Shown here: piece after piece, positions 48,071 to 59,995 of the stretch
How the letters are laid out: the number at the start of each line of letters is the position of its first letter
Position numbering within the stretch: the stretch's first letter is position 1
Assembly (NCBI GenBank): GCA_029990175.1
Contig: JARKIP010000023.1
Coordinates: forward strand, 25,873,501 to 25,937,500
DNA from: Petunia secreta
Lineage: Eukaryota; Streptophyta; Magnoliopsida; Solanales; Solanaceae
Direction: 5' to 3'
DNA: 64,000 bases
Translations under genes and position numbers: made by a program
Notes under the pieces: model-generated
Databases searched by the model: none
What the model saw: only the letters and a program-made list of their open reading frames with translations
What the model was told of the DNA's origin: nothing

Positions 48071-48894
48071 TCAGGTCGTAACGTAGTTCCAGATTACAAG
48101 AGATATTGCATAAATAATAAGGCTATTATCTTGTGCAGGTATTTTGACATAGTATCTTTTGACAGCGTCTGCATTGATCGGTTTTTGCCAAATCTCTCCA
48201 TCCATTTCTGCTAATACCAAAGCTCCTCTGGTTAGGACTCGATGAACCATGTATGGGCCTTGCCAATTTGGTGCAAACTTGCCTTTCGCCTCTTCTTGAT
48301 TAGGGAATATCTTTTTTAGCACCAACTGCCCCGGTTCAAAGGTTCTCATTCGGACTTTCTTGTTAAATGCCTTTGCCATTCTTTTCTGATACAACTGCCC
48401 GTGACATATTGCGCTCATTCTTTTACTATCAATGAGTGCTAGCTGCTCCATCCTTCTTCAACGTCTTTCAGTTCTGCTTCCTGAATGATTCTTAGAGAAG
48501 GTATCTCGACCTCTGCCGGTATTACTGCTTTAGTGCCATAGACTAACAAGTAAGGAGTGGCTCCCGTTGATGTCCTTACAGTGGTGCGGTACCCCAACAG
48601 AGCATATGGTAGTCTCTCATGCCATTACTTTGAATCGTCAATCATTTTACGCAGTATTTTCTTGATATTCCTGTTGGCTGCCTGAACTGCTCCATTCATC
48701 TGAGGTCTATATGTAGTAGATTTATGGTGCTTGATCTTGAAAGTATCACAGGTTTCTTTCATCAAGACACTATTGATATTGGACTCATTGTCAGTGATGA
48801 TTGACTCGGGAATGCCGAACCGACAAATCATTTTGTCACGGACGAAATCTGCTGCCACTTTCTTCATTATTGGCTTGTATGATGCGGCTTCCAC
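48071..48894 (-). pseudogene. Tat element integrase core and C-terminus
   Basis: Core segment 48625-48894: ADFVRDKMICRFGIPESI, the second catalytic Asp in ITDNESN, and the region of the catalytic Glu reading NGAVQAANRN, where the family has Glu in place of Gln. C-terminal segment 48071-48451 (PNWQGPYMVHRVL, EMDGEIWQKPINADAVKRYY) is in another frame. The HHCC finger expected upstream (48895-49230) is full of stops. The enzyme would join element DNA to host DNA; it is dead here. Confidence 0.88.
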
Positions 48895-49230
48895 CCATTT
48901 GGTAAAGTAGTCAAATAGCTACCAATATGAACCGATGCCCATTTGATGCAGTGGGTTCAATTGGTCTTATAACATCCATTCCTCAGGCAGCGAAAGGTCA
49001 AGGTGATCCCATAACATTCAACTCGCTTGGAGGTACCCGAATCATGATTCCGTGGACTTGGCATTGATGAAATTTCTTCGTGTTCTTTATGCAATCATGC
49101 TCCATAGTCATCTAGAAATAGCCTGCTCTTCAGATCTTCATTACGAGCACGAAGCCATTAATGTGTGGGCCATACGTCCCAGCATGCACTTCTTCCAACA
49201 ATCTAGCGACTTCCTTTTCATCTACGCATC

Positions 49231-49869
49231 TTAGTAGACCCAAATCATGCGTTCTTTATAGAGGACTTTGTCGTTCAGGAAGAAACCATTCGCCAATCTC
49301 CTCAACGTCTTCTTTTGAAGGCTTGTAGCATTTTGCGGATAAATGATGTCCTTGAGAAAATTCTTGATGTCGCGGAACCATGACTTTTGGTCTAACTCTT
49401 CTTCTACATGAAAACAATATGCTGGTTGTTCTTTCACTGCTATCGATATTGCATCAATGTAGTTCTTGTCTGGATGTTGGATCAAGGAGGATATGGTACC
49501 CAGGGCATTCGCGAACTCGTTCTATAGCCTGGTCACATGCTGAAATTCTATCTTGGTGAACCTCTTCTTCAGTTCTTTTATGCACTCCAGTTATGGAAGT
49601 ATCTTAGAATTCTTCGCTGTCCATTCTCCTTGAACCTGATGGATTAATAGGTCGAAATCTCCAATCGCCAACGATTCTTGTATGTTCATGTCCACTACAA
49701 TTCTATGTCCCAAGATGCAAGCCTCATATTCCGCCATGTTGTTAGTGCAAGGAAATCTGAGTTTGGCTATGACAGGATAATGTTGGTCTGTCTCGGAAAC
49801 CAATACTGCTCCAATGCCGACTCCCTTGAAGTTTTCTCGCTCCATCAAAGAACGGTCTCCAACCATCAT
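49231..49869 (-). pseudogene. Tat element second (archaeal-like) RNase H and linker to integrase
   Basis: 49591-49869 reads GVGIGAVLVSE, NNMAEYEACILG and AIGDFDLLIHQVQGEW. This is the hallmark of the additional archaeal-like RNase H of Tat elements; the acidic residues Glu (AEYEA) and Asp (GDFD) remain. 49231-49485 is the linker with IDAISIAV and RLANGFFLNDKVLYKE. Both are in one frame, with stops between and before the integrase. Confidence 0.85.
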
Positions 49870-49884
49870 GTCTGCAATGTCTTC

Positions 49885-51400
49885 TCAAATGAACATGACC
49901 TCCTCGTCTGGGAAGTAAGTATGCAAAGGCTCATAATCATCATCTACGGGATTCTCGGACATGTGATCTGCTAAGGCTTGAGCTTTTATCGCCTTCTGAG
50001 TGACAAAGGTAATGTCAAATTCACTCAGTAACATTTTTCCATTTGGCCAATTTCCCGATAGGCATTGGCTTATGGAAGATATACTTGAGAGGTCCATTCT
50101 TGATATCAACAAGGTTGCATAGGATATCAGATAATGTCTCACTTTTGCGCTACCCAAGTTAATGCACAACAAGTACGTTCCAGCAACATGTATTTAGCCT
50201 CGTAAGGACCGATCTTCTTGCTCAAATAATATATTTCCTGCTCTTTCCTTCCTGTTAGGTCATGTTGTCCCAATACACATCCAAATGCTGAATCTACTAC
50301 AGATAGGTATAATATCAAAGGTCGCCTGGGTTCGGGTGGAACCAACACGGGCGGGCAAGACAGATACTTCTTTATCCTGTCGAATGCTTTTTAGCAATCT
50401 TCTGTCCACTTGATGGCTGCATCTTTCTTCAGTAATTTGATGATTGGCTCATAGATGACAGTGGACTGAGCTATGAATCGACTGATGTAGTTGAGCCGTC
50501 CCAAGAAACTCATTACCTCTTTCTTACTCTTTGGCGGTGGCAATTCCTTGATGGCTTTTATCTTAGCTGGATCTAACTCAATGCCTCTTATGCTGACTAT
50601 GAAACCCAATAGCTTACCAGCTGGAATACCGAAAGCACACTTTGCTGGATTCGGCTTCAAATTATATCTATGTAAGCAATTGAAGAACTTGCACAGATTA
50701 TCCAAATGTTCTGAGCTTCTTCTCGACTTGATAATCACGTCATCCACATATACCTCGATCTCTTTGTGCATCATATCATGGAACATAGTAGTCATTGTCC
50801 TCATATAAGTAGTTCCGGCATTCTTCAAACCGAAAGGCATCACTTTTTAGCAGTAAGTTTCCCAAGAAGTAGCGGAAGTTGTCTTTTCTGCATCCTCCTC
50901 ATCCATAAGTACTTGATGATAGCCTACGAAGAAATCTACGAAGGTTTGTAACTCATGCTTCGCACAATTGTCAATCAAGATGTGTATATTTGGCAAAGGA
51001 AAGTCATCTTTTGGGCTTGCTCTATTCACATCCCTGTAATCCACACAAACTTTGATCTTCCCATATTTCTTTGGAACTGGGACGATGTTGGCTAACCAAG
51101 TCGGGTATTTGACTATTATCAAGGTCCCTGCACTGAGCTGTTTGGTCATCTCTTCTCCAATTTTCACTACAGATGATGATCTGAAAGTCCGAGCGTTTTA
51201 CTTAACTGGTGGAAAGCCTGGATTAATGGGCAATTTGTGTGAAACAACATAGTGCTTATGTCGGTCATGTCATCATATGACCATGCAAATACGTCCTCAT
51301 ACTCCTTAAGGAACTCAATGTATTGCTCTCTGACTTCTGTGGTGAGATGCACACTAATGCTTGTCTCTTTCACCATTTTATCATCACCCAAATTTACCAC
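49885..51400 (-). pseudogene. Tat element reverse transcriptase and first RNase H
   Basis: RT begins at 51400 (YIEFLKEYEDVFAWSYDDM). The frame changes near 51167-51180, then VCVDYRDVNRASPKDDFPLP and, after a TAA at 50844-50846, MPFGLKNAG and the YVDD active site (50739-50750). Another TAA at 50388-50390 precedes RNase H (LILYLSVVDSAFGCVL, EIYYLSKKIGPYEAKY), and the frame changes again near 50150 (QCLSGNWPNGKMLLSEFDI, ALADHM). The strand-conserved gene order PR-RT-RNaseH-aRNaseH-INT is that of Tat/Ogre. All lesions except point changes are shared with unit 1. Confidence 0.9.
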
Positions 51401-51866
51401 TTCTATCTCTTCTAAATTCGATGTAGGCTTATTTTCGAATCTCTCGATTTCTTGTTGTGTTGCCTCATCAAACTCATCATAATCAAGATCGGATTCCTTA
51501 AACTCAGTGGTTTCATTACACGTTGCAGTTGCAAATTCAATAGAATTATTAGTTTGAATGCTGAAAAATAAAATAATGCGTAATTAAAAGGTTAAAAATA
51601 AAATAAAAGAGAAAAAAGCAATGCTTTTATTTATGAATCCTTGCAAAATAATATTTGTAGGGAGACATGTTTAAAAGGAAAATGCAAATTCCACAAGTCG
51701 AGGTTTGATTTTATTTCAGAAAGCATGAAAAAAGAAAATTGATCCCCCACCTCTACCAAGGTCCACGATATGCTCGGGCCAGATTGCTAGTCCAATTGTT
51801 CAGTGCAACTCCAGATTCATCTTTTGTAGGACCAGGAGGTTCAACATGCTCTTCCAGGATCACACA
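51401..51866 (-). other. AT-rich spacer between protease region and RT, possible intron remnant
   Basis: Low coding content and AT-rich (51560-51660). Ogre elements carry an intron at this position, so this may be its remnant. I could not assign splice sites. Confidence 0.35.
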
Positions 51867-52862
51867 TCAGTCTTCATCAGATAGGAACAACTTCTGCATG
51901 CCTGCCAGTAAAGCCCCTTCATCATCAACGGCTTTTGAGTCGTCCTCTCGTGTTGTAGATACCTCCCCTTTGAGACTATCTAAGAAACCAGACAAAACAA
52001 AAACATGCAGCAGATATTTGACAGATCTTTTGTAGTACTTAAAATCCAAAGATGCTTCTTCCATGTGCTCTTCGTAACTCATGAAGTATCCAATGCCCGA
52101 CTTATCCTCATCATACTTCATCATGATTTGAATGAGCTCTATTATGCAATCCAAATTCTTGCCCAAGCCTTTTCCTGGTTCATAACCTTGCTTCAACATG
52201 ATGCCTATTACCCAATTTCCGGGCCACTTTGTAGGTTGCGGGAGTATTTATGGTTCGCCAAATTCCTCGGGCTTAAGCTCGGATATTTTAGGTATCCACA
52301 CTTGCTTTCCTCTTGTTTCTCTAGAAATGCGCCTCCAGTCGGGACGGGCATTGGAGGGATACACAAGCTGCTTCTCAGTCTTGGCATGTATTGTTCCACA
52401 AAATTCACGTATGGGTACTCCCCAATCAGACATCACGGGCTCCCAGACTAGATCCCTTCCTTCATATCCTTTACCCTGGCCATCCCAATAAGAACTGTAA
52501 AAATTCGTCCTCTTTCCAATTTCCTGTGGAACATTGACAAGCTTAGGGGCGAAATAGGTGAAATACCCTCCTGGTACTTTGTCGACATTCTTTGCATGGT
52601 TATTGTGGTTCTACCTCTTGTCTTGATTCTTGTAATATGTTCCTTTACTACCATGCACTGCTCCTACTAACTCCACATTGTAGAAAATTTGCCCATCTAG
52701 AGTGCTTCCCTCGATTGCTGGTATAGTTTGCTCATTGTAGATATAGTTGCTTCCTTCACCGAATACCACAACCTCTTTGTTGTCCCAGTCGAATTTCACT
52801 ATTTGGTGCAGGGTAGAGGGAACCTCCCCAGCCATGTGGATCCAAGGTCTTCCCAACAGCAA
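51867..52862 (-). pseudogene. Tat element post-protease region with G-patch-like segment
   Basis: A single frame with stops near 52608 and 52245. 52611-52862 starts LLGRPWIHMAG (end of the protease fold). The middle has WGVPIREFCGTIHAKTEKQ. 51867-52199 begins MLKQGYEPGKGLGKNL, a glycine pattern like a G-patch RNA-binding module, known in related Tat polyproteins. It ends acidic (LFLSDED). The role in the element is not established. Confidence 0.78.
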
Positions 52863-52864
52863 AT

Positions 52865-53461
52865 TTAGGCTAAAATTTCCATAAAATGGAATTCAGCAGT
52901 GAAGTCAACAGGTCCCACCATGATGGTTAGGTCGATCTCCCCAATAATACTCCTTTGTGAACCATCGAACGCCTTCACCTTCATGTCACTTTCTCTGATC
53001 TCGATTTGGTCAATTCCCGTCCTTTTTAAGGTGATGAACGGGCATATGTTCAACTGAGATCCTCCGTCAATCAGGACTCTTCCTACGAACCAATCTTTGC
53101 ACTTGATAGTGACATGCAAAGCTTTGTTGTGCCCGAGACCTTCTGGTGGTAGCTTATCTTTTTGGAAAGTGATTCGGTCGGATTCCATGCCTTGCCCAAC
53201 CATGCTAGCCAGATTCTCAACAGTGGTGTCCACTAATACATGTGCTTTGTCCAATAACTTCATCAACGCATTCCTGTGACTTTCTGATTTCAAGAGTAGA
53301 GCCAGAATAGAGATTTGTGCCGGATTTTTGCCCAAAGGTTCGACCACAAAGTACTCTTTTGCCTGACCTTTCTTCCACAACTCTTCGGACTCTTCTTCGT
53401 TGATCCCTCTTCTGCCTTGTACAATATTCTCGCGAGTGTAGATCCTCCCACTTTTGGTCAT
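52865..53461 (-). pseudogene. Tat element aspartic protease
   Basis: A 198-codon open segment with the retroviral-type active site VLIDGGSQLNIC (Asp-Gly-Gly where Asp-Ser/Thr-Gly is usual, common in this lineage) and GEIDLTIMVGPVDFTAEFH downstream. The protease continues in another frame at 52862 (LLGRPWIH), so a frameshift lies at the join. It would cleave the gag-pol polyprotein. Confidence 0.83.
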
Positions 53462-53563
53462 TCCTTATGTTGCAATGGTCTCGACCACTGTCTTTCCTTT
53501 CTTCTCTGCTTTATAGTCCCATGGTACTACTCTGTTATTGTAGGGAGGGACTGGACCAGGTGC

Positions 53564-55203
53564 TTAGGCAGCATGGTCAACGGAAGCAAATGCTGGTGCA
53601 TCTTCTTTTGCCTTGATATTAGTTCCTTCTATGTTGCAATTCCCATCAAGTTCGATCAAAGTTACCATGTTGTCTCCATGATCGGGTAGAGGATTGTTGT
53701 GCACATTCGGTGCTTTAAAGTATATCACATTTTGATCGATTAAATCTTTTATTTTATCCTGCAAAGCAAAACATCTCTCAGTATCATGGAAAGGTCCTCC
53801 TGAGTGGTAGGCACAGGTTTTAGATTGATCAAAGAACGGTGATATCCTTTCATGCATTTTAAATGGGATAGACTGTATATGGTCTGCTGCTTTAAGTTTT
53901 TCAAACTGTTAGGTTCAGGATTCGGCTAACGGAGTGTAGTTCCTTCTGGGATTTAGGTTGTTATTTGGGCGAGGTCTTGGTAAGTAGTTGTTTGTATTTC
54001 TGTGGTTTGGGTTTGGTGAGTATGGTGGTCTTTATGGAGGTGGGTTTTGAAAGGCATGTTGTGTGGTGTATACTGGGTAAGTGGGTGATGGTGGAGCATA
54101 TGGGTATGGCGGAAGTGGTGTTTGGTAGTAGTGATTGTGGGTGGGTAGGAGCATGGTCAAGGGAGGCGGTGACGAAAGAGACAATGTCTTTCTTTTTCTT
54201 GGTTATTCCCGTGCTACCTGTTTGCAGCACCTTGTTAGTAGCTTGCAATGCGGCCAAGCTAACAATCTTTCTAGTTCTCAAACAATTTTATCTTTCATGT
54301 TCAACATCTTGTCGAAGTACACGTCCTCTTGTATGCGAATGAAGGTCACCACTATCTCCGTATCATCCATGGGCGGTTGGACCTTTGCAGCTTCAGCTCT
54401 CCATCTTGTGGCAAGATCTCTGAAAGTTTCAGTAGGATTTTTCTTCAGCTTCTCCATGTAGAATCTGTCAGGGATGGCATCAATGTTATGCCTAAAGCTG
54501 TCAAGGAAATCCCCAGCCATTGCTTCCCATATAGTCCACTTCTTCGACTGCTGTTAAGAATACCATGTTAGGGCGTCACCTGTCAGAATACGGTTGAACT
54601 ACTGCATCCAGATCTTTTCATCATGTCCAACCTCAGCCAACTTGTCACAGTAAGACCTCAAGTGAGCCATCAGGTCACCGCTTCCATCGAACAGATTGAA
54701 CATGGGTGTTTTGTAACTGTCAGGTAACTTCAGATTAGGATAAAGACACATGTCTTCGTAAGCTAAGCCCCAAGTCTCCGTGGTTACTTGAAACTGCTTG
54801 AACTTTTCTACCAACCATTTGACTTGTTCCTTGGTGCTGTCTTCGTCCTCCCTTGTCCATGCATACATGTCGTGATTTTTGGTGGGCGAGGCAACAGGTT
54901 TAGTTTCAGCAGTGATAGTAGGGAATTGAGTAGGGAGGTTATTTTGTGGTGCTTTTTGCGGTGCGACATAGGTAGGTATGGAATGTCTTTTTCGAGAAAT
55001 AAAGGATCTTTGTCGTGAGAGCGGGTAGGTTTGTTTGGATCGGTGGCTCCATCAGCATAGACAGGGGGAACTCTGTTCTCCAGTTCTAACAACCTTTGCT
55101 CCAACTTTGCATATTCTTCAAATACAACCAAACCGTTCTTTCTGGGAGTTCCTCCAATGATAGAGTTAGTAGTGTTCCCATCAACATTGTCAAACTCGAC
55201 CAT
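53564..55203 (-). pseudogene. Tat element gag
   Basis: The start is at MVEFDNVDG (55203), with a leucine/glutamate-rich stretch (LEQRLLELENRV). After a frameshift near 54860 the capsid-like core follows: FDGSGDLMAHLRSYCDKL, then, beyond two stops at about 54550-54598, MAGDFLDSF and FRDLATRWRAEAAKVQPP. A Pro/Thr/His-rich low-complexity part (53961-54281) and a C-terminal zinc-finger-like segment (CAYHSGGPFHDTERC, 53770-53815) complete it. Gag would form the virus-like particle. Confidence 0.82.
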
Positions 55204-55935
55204 GATATTTCGTCTCGTCCTTGTCCTTATAGGTAAGGAGGGGGGGTGTTGAAATTGACCCTCTGGATCTCAACCGGTACTGCGGCGCGGCCAAAATGCA
55301 CAAACCAACCTTAGAGGATTGGGAGTAAAATAACCTTAAAACAGCCAAAGACAAATATGAGTAAAGAGTTAGAGAATTAAATGAGAAAATTAATATCGTG
55401 TGATCATGTCCTATTATGTAGGAAACCTCTTTTATGTCAGAGGTATGCCTATCGATGATTTGAAGTAATGTTTGTCGCAAGTACGTCATTTTGTTTGCTT
55501 GAAAACAATAAAAACAAGATGTAAACCCCAAAATGACGAGATTTTATTTAATTTTCTTGGATTTATTACAACCACTAATTTTGAAAAAGAAAAAGACAAC
55601 AACTTAACTAAAACAAAGAGAACAACTCAACTGGGAAAGGGAAAAACGACTCGACTAAAGACGACTTCACTACGTGCCAAGCAAAGAGGTGCTCTTGATC
55701 AAACATCAACTTTGACATCTTCCTCCTCCTCTTCTCCTTCAAATTCTTCCTATGTTTCCTTTTCTAAGCTCTCTGGTGGAGGGATGATGAATATTTCCAT
55801 GAGGTCCTTCCCATCACGCATGTCATCCAAATCTTTTGTAAAGAATTCACAAATCTCAGTTCCCATTGCTTTCTTTTATGCCAAGGGTACCGTTTTGAAA
55901 TGCTCTGCCCAACCTTTGAGGAGATCTTACAAACT
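55204..55935 (-). other. Spacer between ORF1 copy B and gag
   Basis: No supported gene. It contains AT-rich sequence with a short GC-rich spot (ctgcggcgcggcc, about 55280). Plus-strand frame 55472-56173 is a shadow of ORF1 copy B and this spacer. Confidence 0.5.
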
Positions 55936-57394
55936 TCATGCGACTTGTCTAGATGCCAGTGTCTTGTTCATCCAAAATTTTCCTTTGTCCCCTTTAATCT
56001 TTTCCTTGTTTTGCCTTCTCATCTCCCTCTCTTGTGTTGCTCTTAGTTCTTTCCTCTTTTGTTCAAGCTTATTTTGCATCCTTTTGTTCTTTTCTTTGAG
56101 ACTTGGAGCTTCAGCTTTCCTTTTTAGTGTGGTCTTTGATCGAAATCTTTCTCTATATTCTTTGAGCCATTGAGGATAGGCCAGTGCGGTGCCAGGATTC
56201 ACCCTATGGTCTCGACCAGGACAAAACTGCATAGTTGCTTTCTTCTCCGACATTATCAGTATTGCATCAACCATTGGGCATTCAATGTCGTTCATGTCAG
56301 CATTGAAACTCCTTCCTTTTATCAGTTGAGGGAGCTGTTGTGTCATTCCCACCTGCTTGAGGATTCTTAATGGAACATAGTGGTGAGTTCCTCGAAACCC
56401 AATAAGTGTCAAGAAAGTAGTATCTTGACCCTGCACGGAGACAATAAAGCTGGCACAATCTTCTATCACCCACTGTATACTTTGCAGTTCCTCGAACTTG
56501 GTGTACCATCCATGCATGCCTGTAGGCTTCGTCCACGGTGCGGCGTCCATTATACGAGCGACATGTGTAATGATTCCATCGGTCCTTAGTGCCACTGGTG
56601 CGAATGGGCTTATTGTGATCTTATGTAGATGTTCTATCAACCATATTTGTAGCAAGAAGTTGCACCCATCAAAGAAATCCGCCCCTTCTCTACACTTGGT
56701 TAAGGCCCTATAAATATCCCCCACAATTAACGGAACCAAACTTACTTGACGCCTATCTGCACCCCTATGCAAACCTTCAATTATCAATCCCATCCTTATG
56801 TCGATATTTCCTTCTTTTTCAGGGAAAATTACGCTTCCCAAAAAAGCAATGGTTAAAGTTGTAGATTCAGTCCATTCCCAATCTTTGATTCCTGACGCCC
56901 CTTGCATATCGTGCCGAAGAGTCAAGTCTCAAAACTTAGAATACAAAAATTCCAAAGTAACCTTTGCATCTTGAACACCCCTGAAGTATGGTGCATAGTT
57001 GAACTTGTACAAGTTCGAAGAATTCCCTAGGTTGCACTTTTCAGGGATAGATCATAGTCTCGGGTCCAGGTGTCAACCCCGCTAAACCTCCAATTTCTTC
57101 CAACATTGGCGCCAATTCTATGCCATTAAAGTGAAACACTGCCCTTTTGTAGTCCCAAAAATGTATAGTTGCGTCAACCAAACTGGGTATCGATGTGTAC
57201 CCCATAAGGGATACCAAGTCTCCCAACAAGTTCCTAACACGCACTCTGCTAGCCATAACCAAGTCATCCCACCAAATCCTGATCAGATAAGGAGTATGGA
57301 AGAAAGAGTCAAAATAGAGTGTACCTCTCCCAGCCATAGTCTGAAAAAAAAATAAAACAAAAAGATCAAAACAATCATATTTTTTTGACCACAC
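55936..57394 (-). pseudogene. Tat element ORF1 copy B, plant-mobile-domain-like (DUF7745) protein
   Basis: The start is probably at 57337 (MAGRGTLYFDSFF) and not the first ATG at 57394. The N-terminal part has IHFWDYKRAVFHFNGIELAP and LEEIGGL and stops near 57041. The main part (55936-56925, another frame) has GDIYRALTKCREGADFFDGC and NFLLQIWLIEHL, and ends in a highly charged coiled coil (KRKAEAPSLKEKNKRMQNKL). This matches the plant mobile domain-like ORF1 found 5' of gag in Tat/Ogre elements, of unknown molecular role. Confidence 0.78.
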
Positions 57395-57685
57395 TCAAGA
57401 AAACGATCAATATTTGGCACAAAACATTTCTTCAAATCCATGCGGGGATGTAAATTTGTCTTTTTCAGGTCATGGACCCTTTCGATGTTTGGAGAAGGTT
57501 TACTAATGGACTATGATGTGCCAAGGATGTCTAGCCTTACTAGGTTTATCATGATGCAAAAGAACATAAGTACGCATTTTGTTGCCAATTCTTCTCATAA
57601 TTTCCCCATAAATAACTTTAAAATTCGATACATGAAGACTCTTTTGAAATAATAAAAATATAAAAGAAATTATAATGACACTAGA

Positions 57686-59221
57686 CTAAGCAGCATGCTC
57701 CTTCTCCAGCCTGGCTCTTTTTGCTTTACGTGCAACCTCTTTTATTTCTTCCAGAGATTTGGTCAAGTATCCCTTTGCCGCAACCAGATGCAAGATGTCC
57801 ACCCCAATAACATTTAGAGTTCCATTATTCAAGTTTCGTCCCCAATGCCTCCATTTTTCTTCTAATTCCAATGCGCGTTTCCTTCATATCTCGATCTCTT
57901 CCTTATTTTTTTAATCTATTTTTATGGCTTTCAGCATGAACTCACAATGTCAAATTTGTGCTTCCGCTTCTCGGTCCTCATATCATTCTGTCGGCATGGT
58001 CCAACCACAACCTTTCCTTTTATGCTGGAACACAACCAACTGATGTAATTTGGTTCGCAACCAGCATTATATCGGTCTTGCGCTATTGAATTTTTCCCCA
58101 TGACTTGTCTATCTTCCCAAGATGTTTTGATGCTTTTGACCCTAGAGACAATATCTTCAGTGTAGTCAAATTGGTACGCCTTTGTGTCTGGTACGAGTGG
58201 TATGATCTGCTTCCTTCCTGCTTGACTCATTACACTTAGTGGTTGATAGGGCTGGAGGTCTCTTAATCCCTTAAGTATTAAAAAGGATGCCTTTTTGGAA
58301 CTAATAATGAAATCTGGTTAAAAAAAACCAAGTGAACATCCATTGAATCGAGTCGTAGTCATGTTTTCAAATAGTTTCACCCATTTTTCTGTGCTGCTTG
58401 GTTGCTTAGGTTTTGGACCCCATATCGATCTCCAACTAAGTATTTAAACCGGCTGGCTTGGATAACTCCTGCGAACCTCTAACTTTCCTAAAATTTTTCT
58501 TAAACCATGCTTGTAATAGAAGATTACATCCTTGGAAATATTTTGCGCCCCTCTTACAACAACCCAAAGTCCGGTAAATGTCTGCCACGACCATAGGAAT
58601 GATAGTGTACTGATAACCACCCATCTCGTTAAATACTGCATTAATAACCATGAAAAGCCTCGAACATATGTTGTGATCTGAGCTCTCGGAAAACACTATA
58701 ATTCCTGAGAAACAGACATCGAACACAAATAGTCTAGCCCTCCTCCAGTCACCATGGGATTTGAACTCTTTTCTATGATCATTAAAAGCACTTAAATACC
58801 CAAACCCGTTGTAGAGATAGGAAAATGGTATCTTCTTTTGTTCTAAAAATCCTACATCAACGTTTGCCACCATCCCATGTTTATCATGAAACTCCCCAGG
58901 TGTAGGGATGTCGAGAGCTAAAATGCAACTCCTTTGCCACCGATGCTTATCCAAACCTGAATTTGATATGAGTCCTCCTATTTCTTCCAACAAAGGCGTT
59001 AACTCGATGTCCCCAAACCTAAAGACATTTAGTTTTTCATCCCAAAATGATGCTAACGCTTCGATCATTTCTCGGCAAGGCTCCATTTCTAACAAAGACA
59101 CCAAATACCCTAGGTGTTTACGCATTTCCGTCTATTTATTTAATGAAAAGTTACCCTACCAACGGATCAGCATAGGTGGTGCGCCCAAAGTCATCCCGAA
59201 CTGATGAAACTTTTGACTCAT
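57686..59221 (-). pseudogene. Tat element ORF1 copy A, plant-mobile-domain-like (DUF7745) protein
   Basis: Reading from ATG 59221 has two early stops; the main open segment is 58436-59125 (ASFWDEKLNVFRFGDIELTP, LLEEIGGL; VADIYRTLGCCKRGAKYFQG, CNLLLQAWF). Further pieces at 57931-58230 (DYTEDIVSRVKSIKTSWEDR) and 57686-57871 (EEIKEVARKAKRARLEKEHA, charged end) are in other frames. The motif order is the same as in copy B directly downstream, so the element has two tandem, strongly diverged ORF1 copies. The longer C-terminal part of copy B has no clear equal here. Confidence 0.75.
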
Positions 59222-59806
59222 GACAACCTATAAAGAAAAAGAAAATGAATGAATAAAGATTCCCGACCCCTTTTGAGAACAATTGGACAATCAAAATGTT
59301 TACTCATTTTCGCCTCTTTTTTTTTCTCTCTCTCTCTCTTTTTCGTTTCTTTTCTTTTCTTTTCTTTTCTTTTCTCTTCTTTTCTTTCGAATGCACATAG
59401 ACATGTTCAAATGTTCTTTCGGGGTTAGAAACCCATCGAGTTGTTTAAACAAGTTGAAAACTAGTCGGCTTATGGGAAGCCCTTCCTACGGCATAATGCA
59501 TGCATAATACATTTCAAGAGTTTGGTGATTTTAGACATGGTTCCCCCAGGCGGACGACCAAGGGGTGGGGATGTTTAGAATTGTTGTCTGTAACGGACCA
59601 ACTATATTCCAACCATTTCCCCTAAAGAGTTTTTTGAGGGTGAAAAGACCGTGAAATCAACGTAATCGTTTGTGTGTGTGCAAGTGCCGGTTTTCCAGGA
59701 GTAGAGGATTATGAGTGAAAAATGCCACAAATATTACAAACTTTCATTCAAAACTTAATAATAATAAAGAAAGAAAGAAAAATAAAAAAGAAAACAAGTT
59801 ACTCCG

Positions 59807-59900
<94 letters not shown>

Positions 59901-59974
59901 GCAAAAGAAATTAGCCAATAATAACAATAAATGAATCCCAAAATTAGAACCCGTTGTGGTTAGGACTTTGAGTA
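59222..59974 (-). other. Tat element 5' leader with simple repeats
   Basis: It contains a TTTTC-rich tract (about 59336-59388) and an (AAT)n microsatellite of about 31 units (59807-59900). Homology to unit 1 ends at 59666. Frames of poly-Asn, poly-Tyr or poly-Leu here are microsatellite artefacts. Confidence 0.8.
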
Positions 59975-59992
59975 TCCCCAGCGGAATCGCCA
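59975..59992 (-). other. Tat element primer-binding site
   Basis: The minus strand reads TGGCGATTCCGCTGGGGA, starting 3 bp inside the 5' LTR edge. The TGG start and position are those of a tRNA-complementary site. Ogre-type elements are reported to use tRNA-Arg; I cannot confirm the tRNA from sequence alone. Confidence 0.75.
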
Positions 59993-59995
59993 TTC

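Larger units (their letters stand above)
19640..59666. repeat. Inferred full unit 2 of the 40-kb tandem duplication
   Basis: If 1-19639 is the tail of unit 1, its last base is homologous to 59666 and the next base (19640) is the first base of unit 2, giving a unit of 40,027 bp. Everything seen fits this: 19640-39973 has no second copy in the window because its partner would lie left of position 1, and 59667 onward is unique. Confidence 0.7.
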
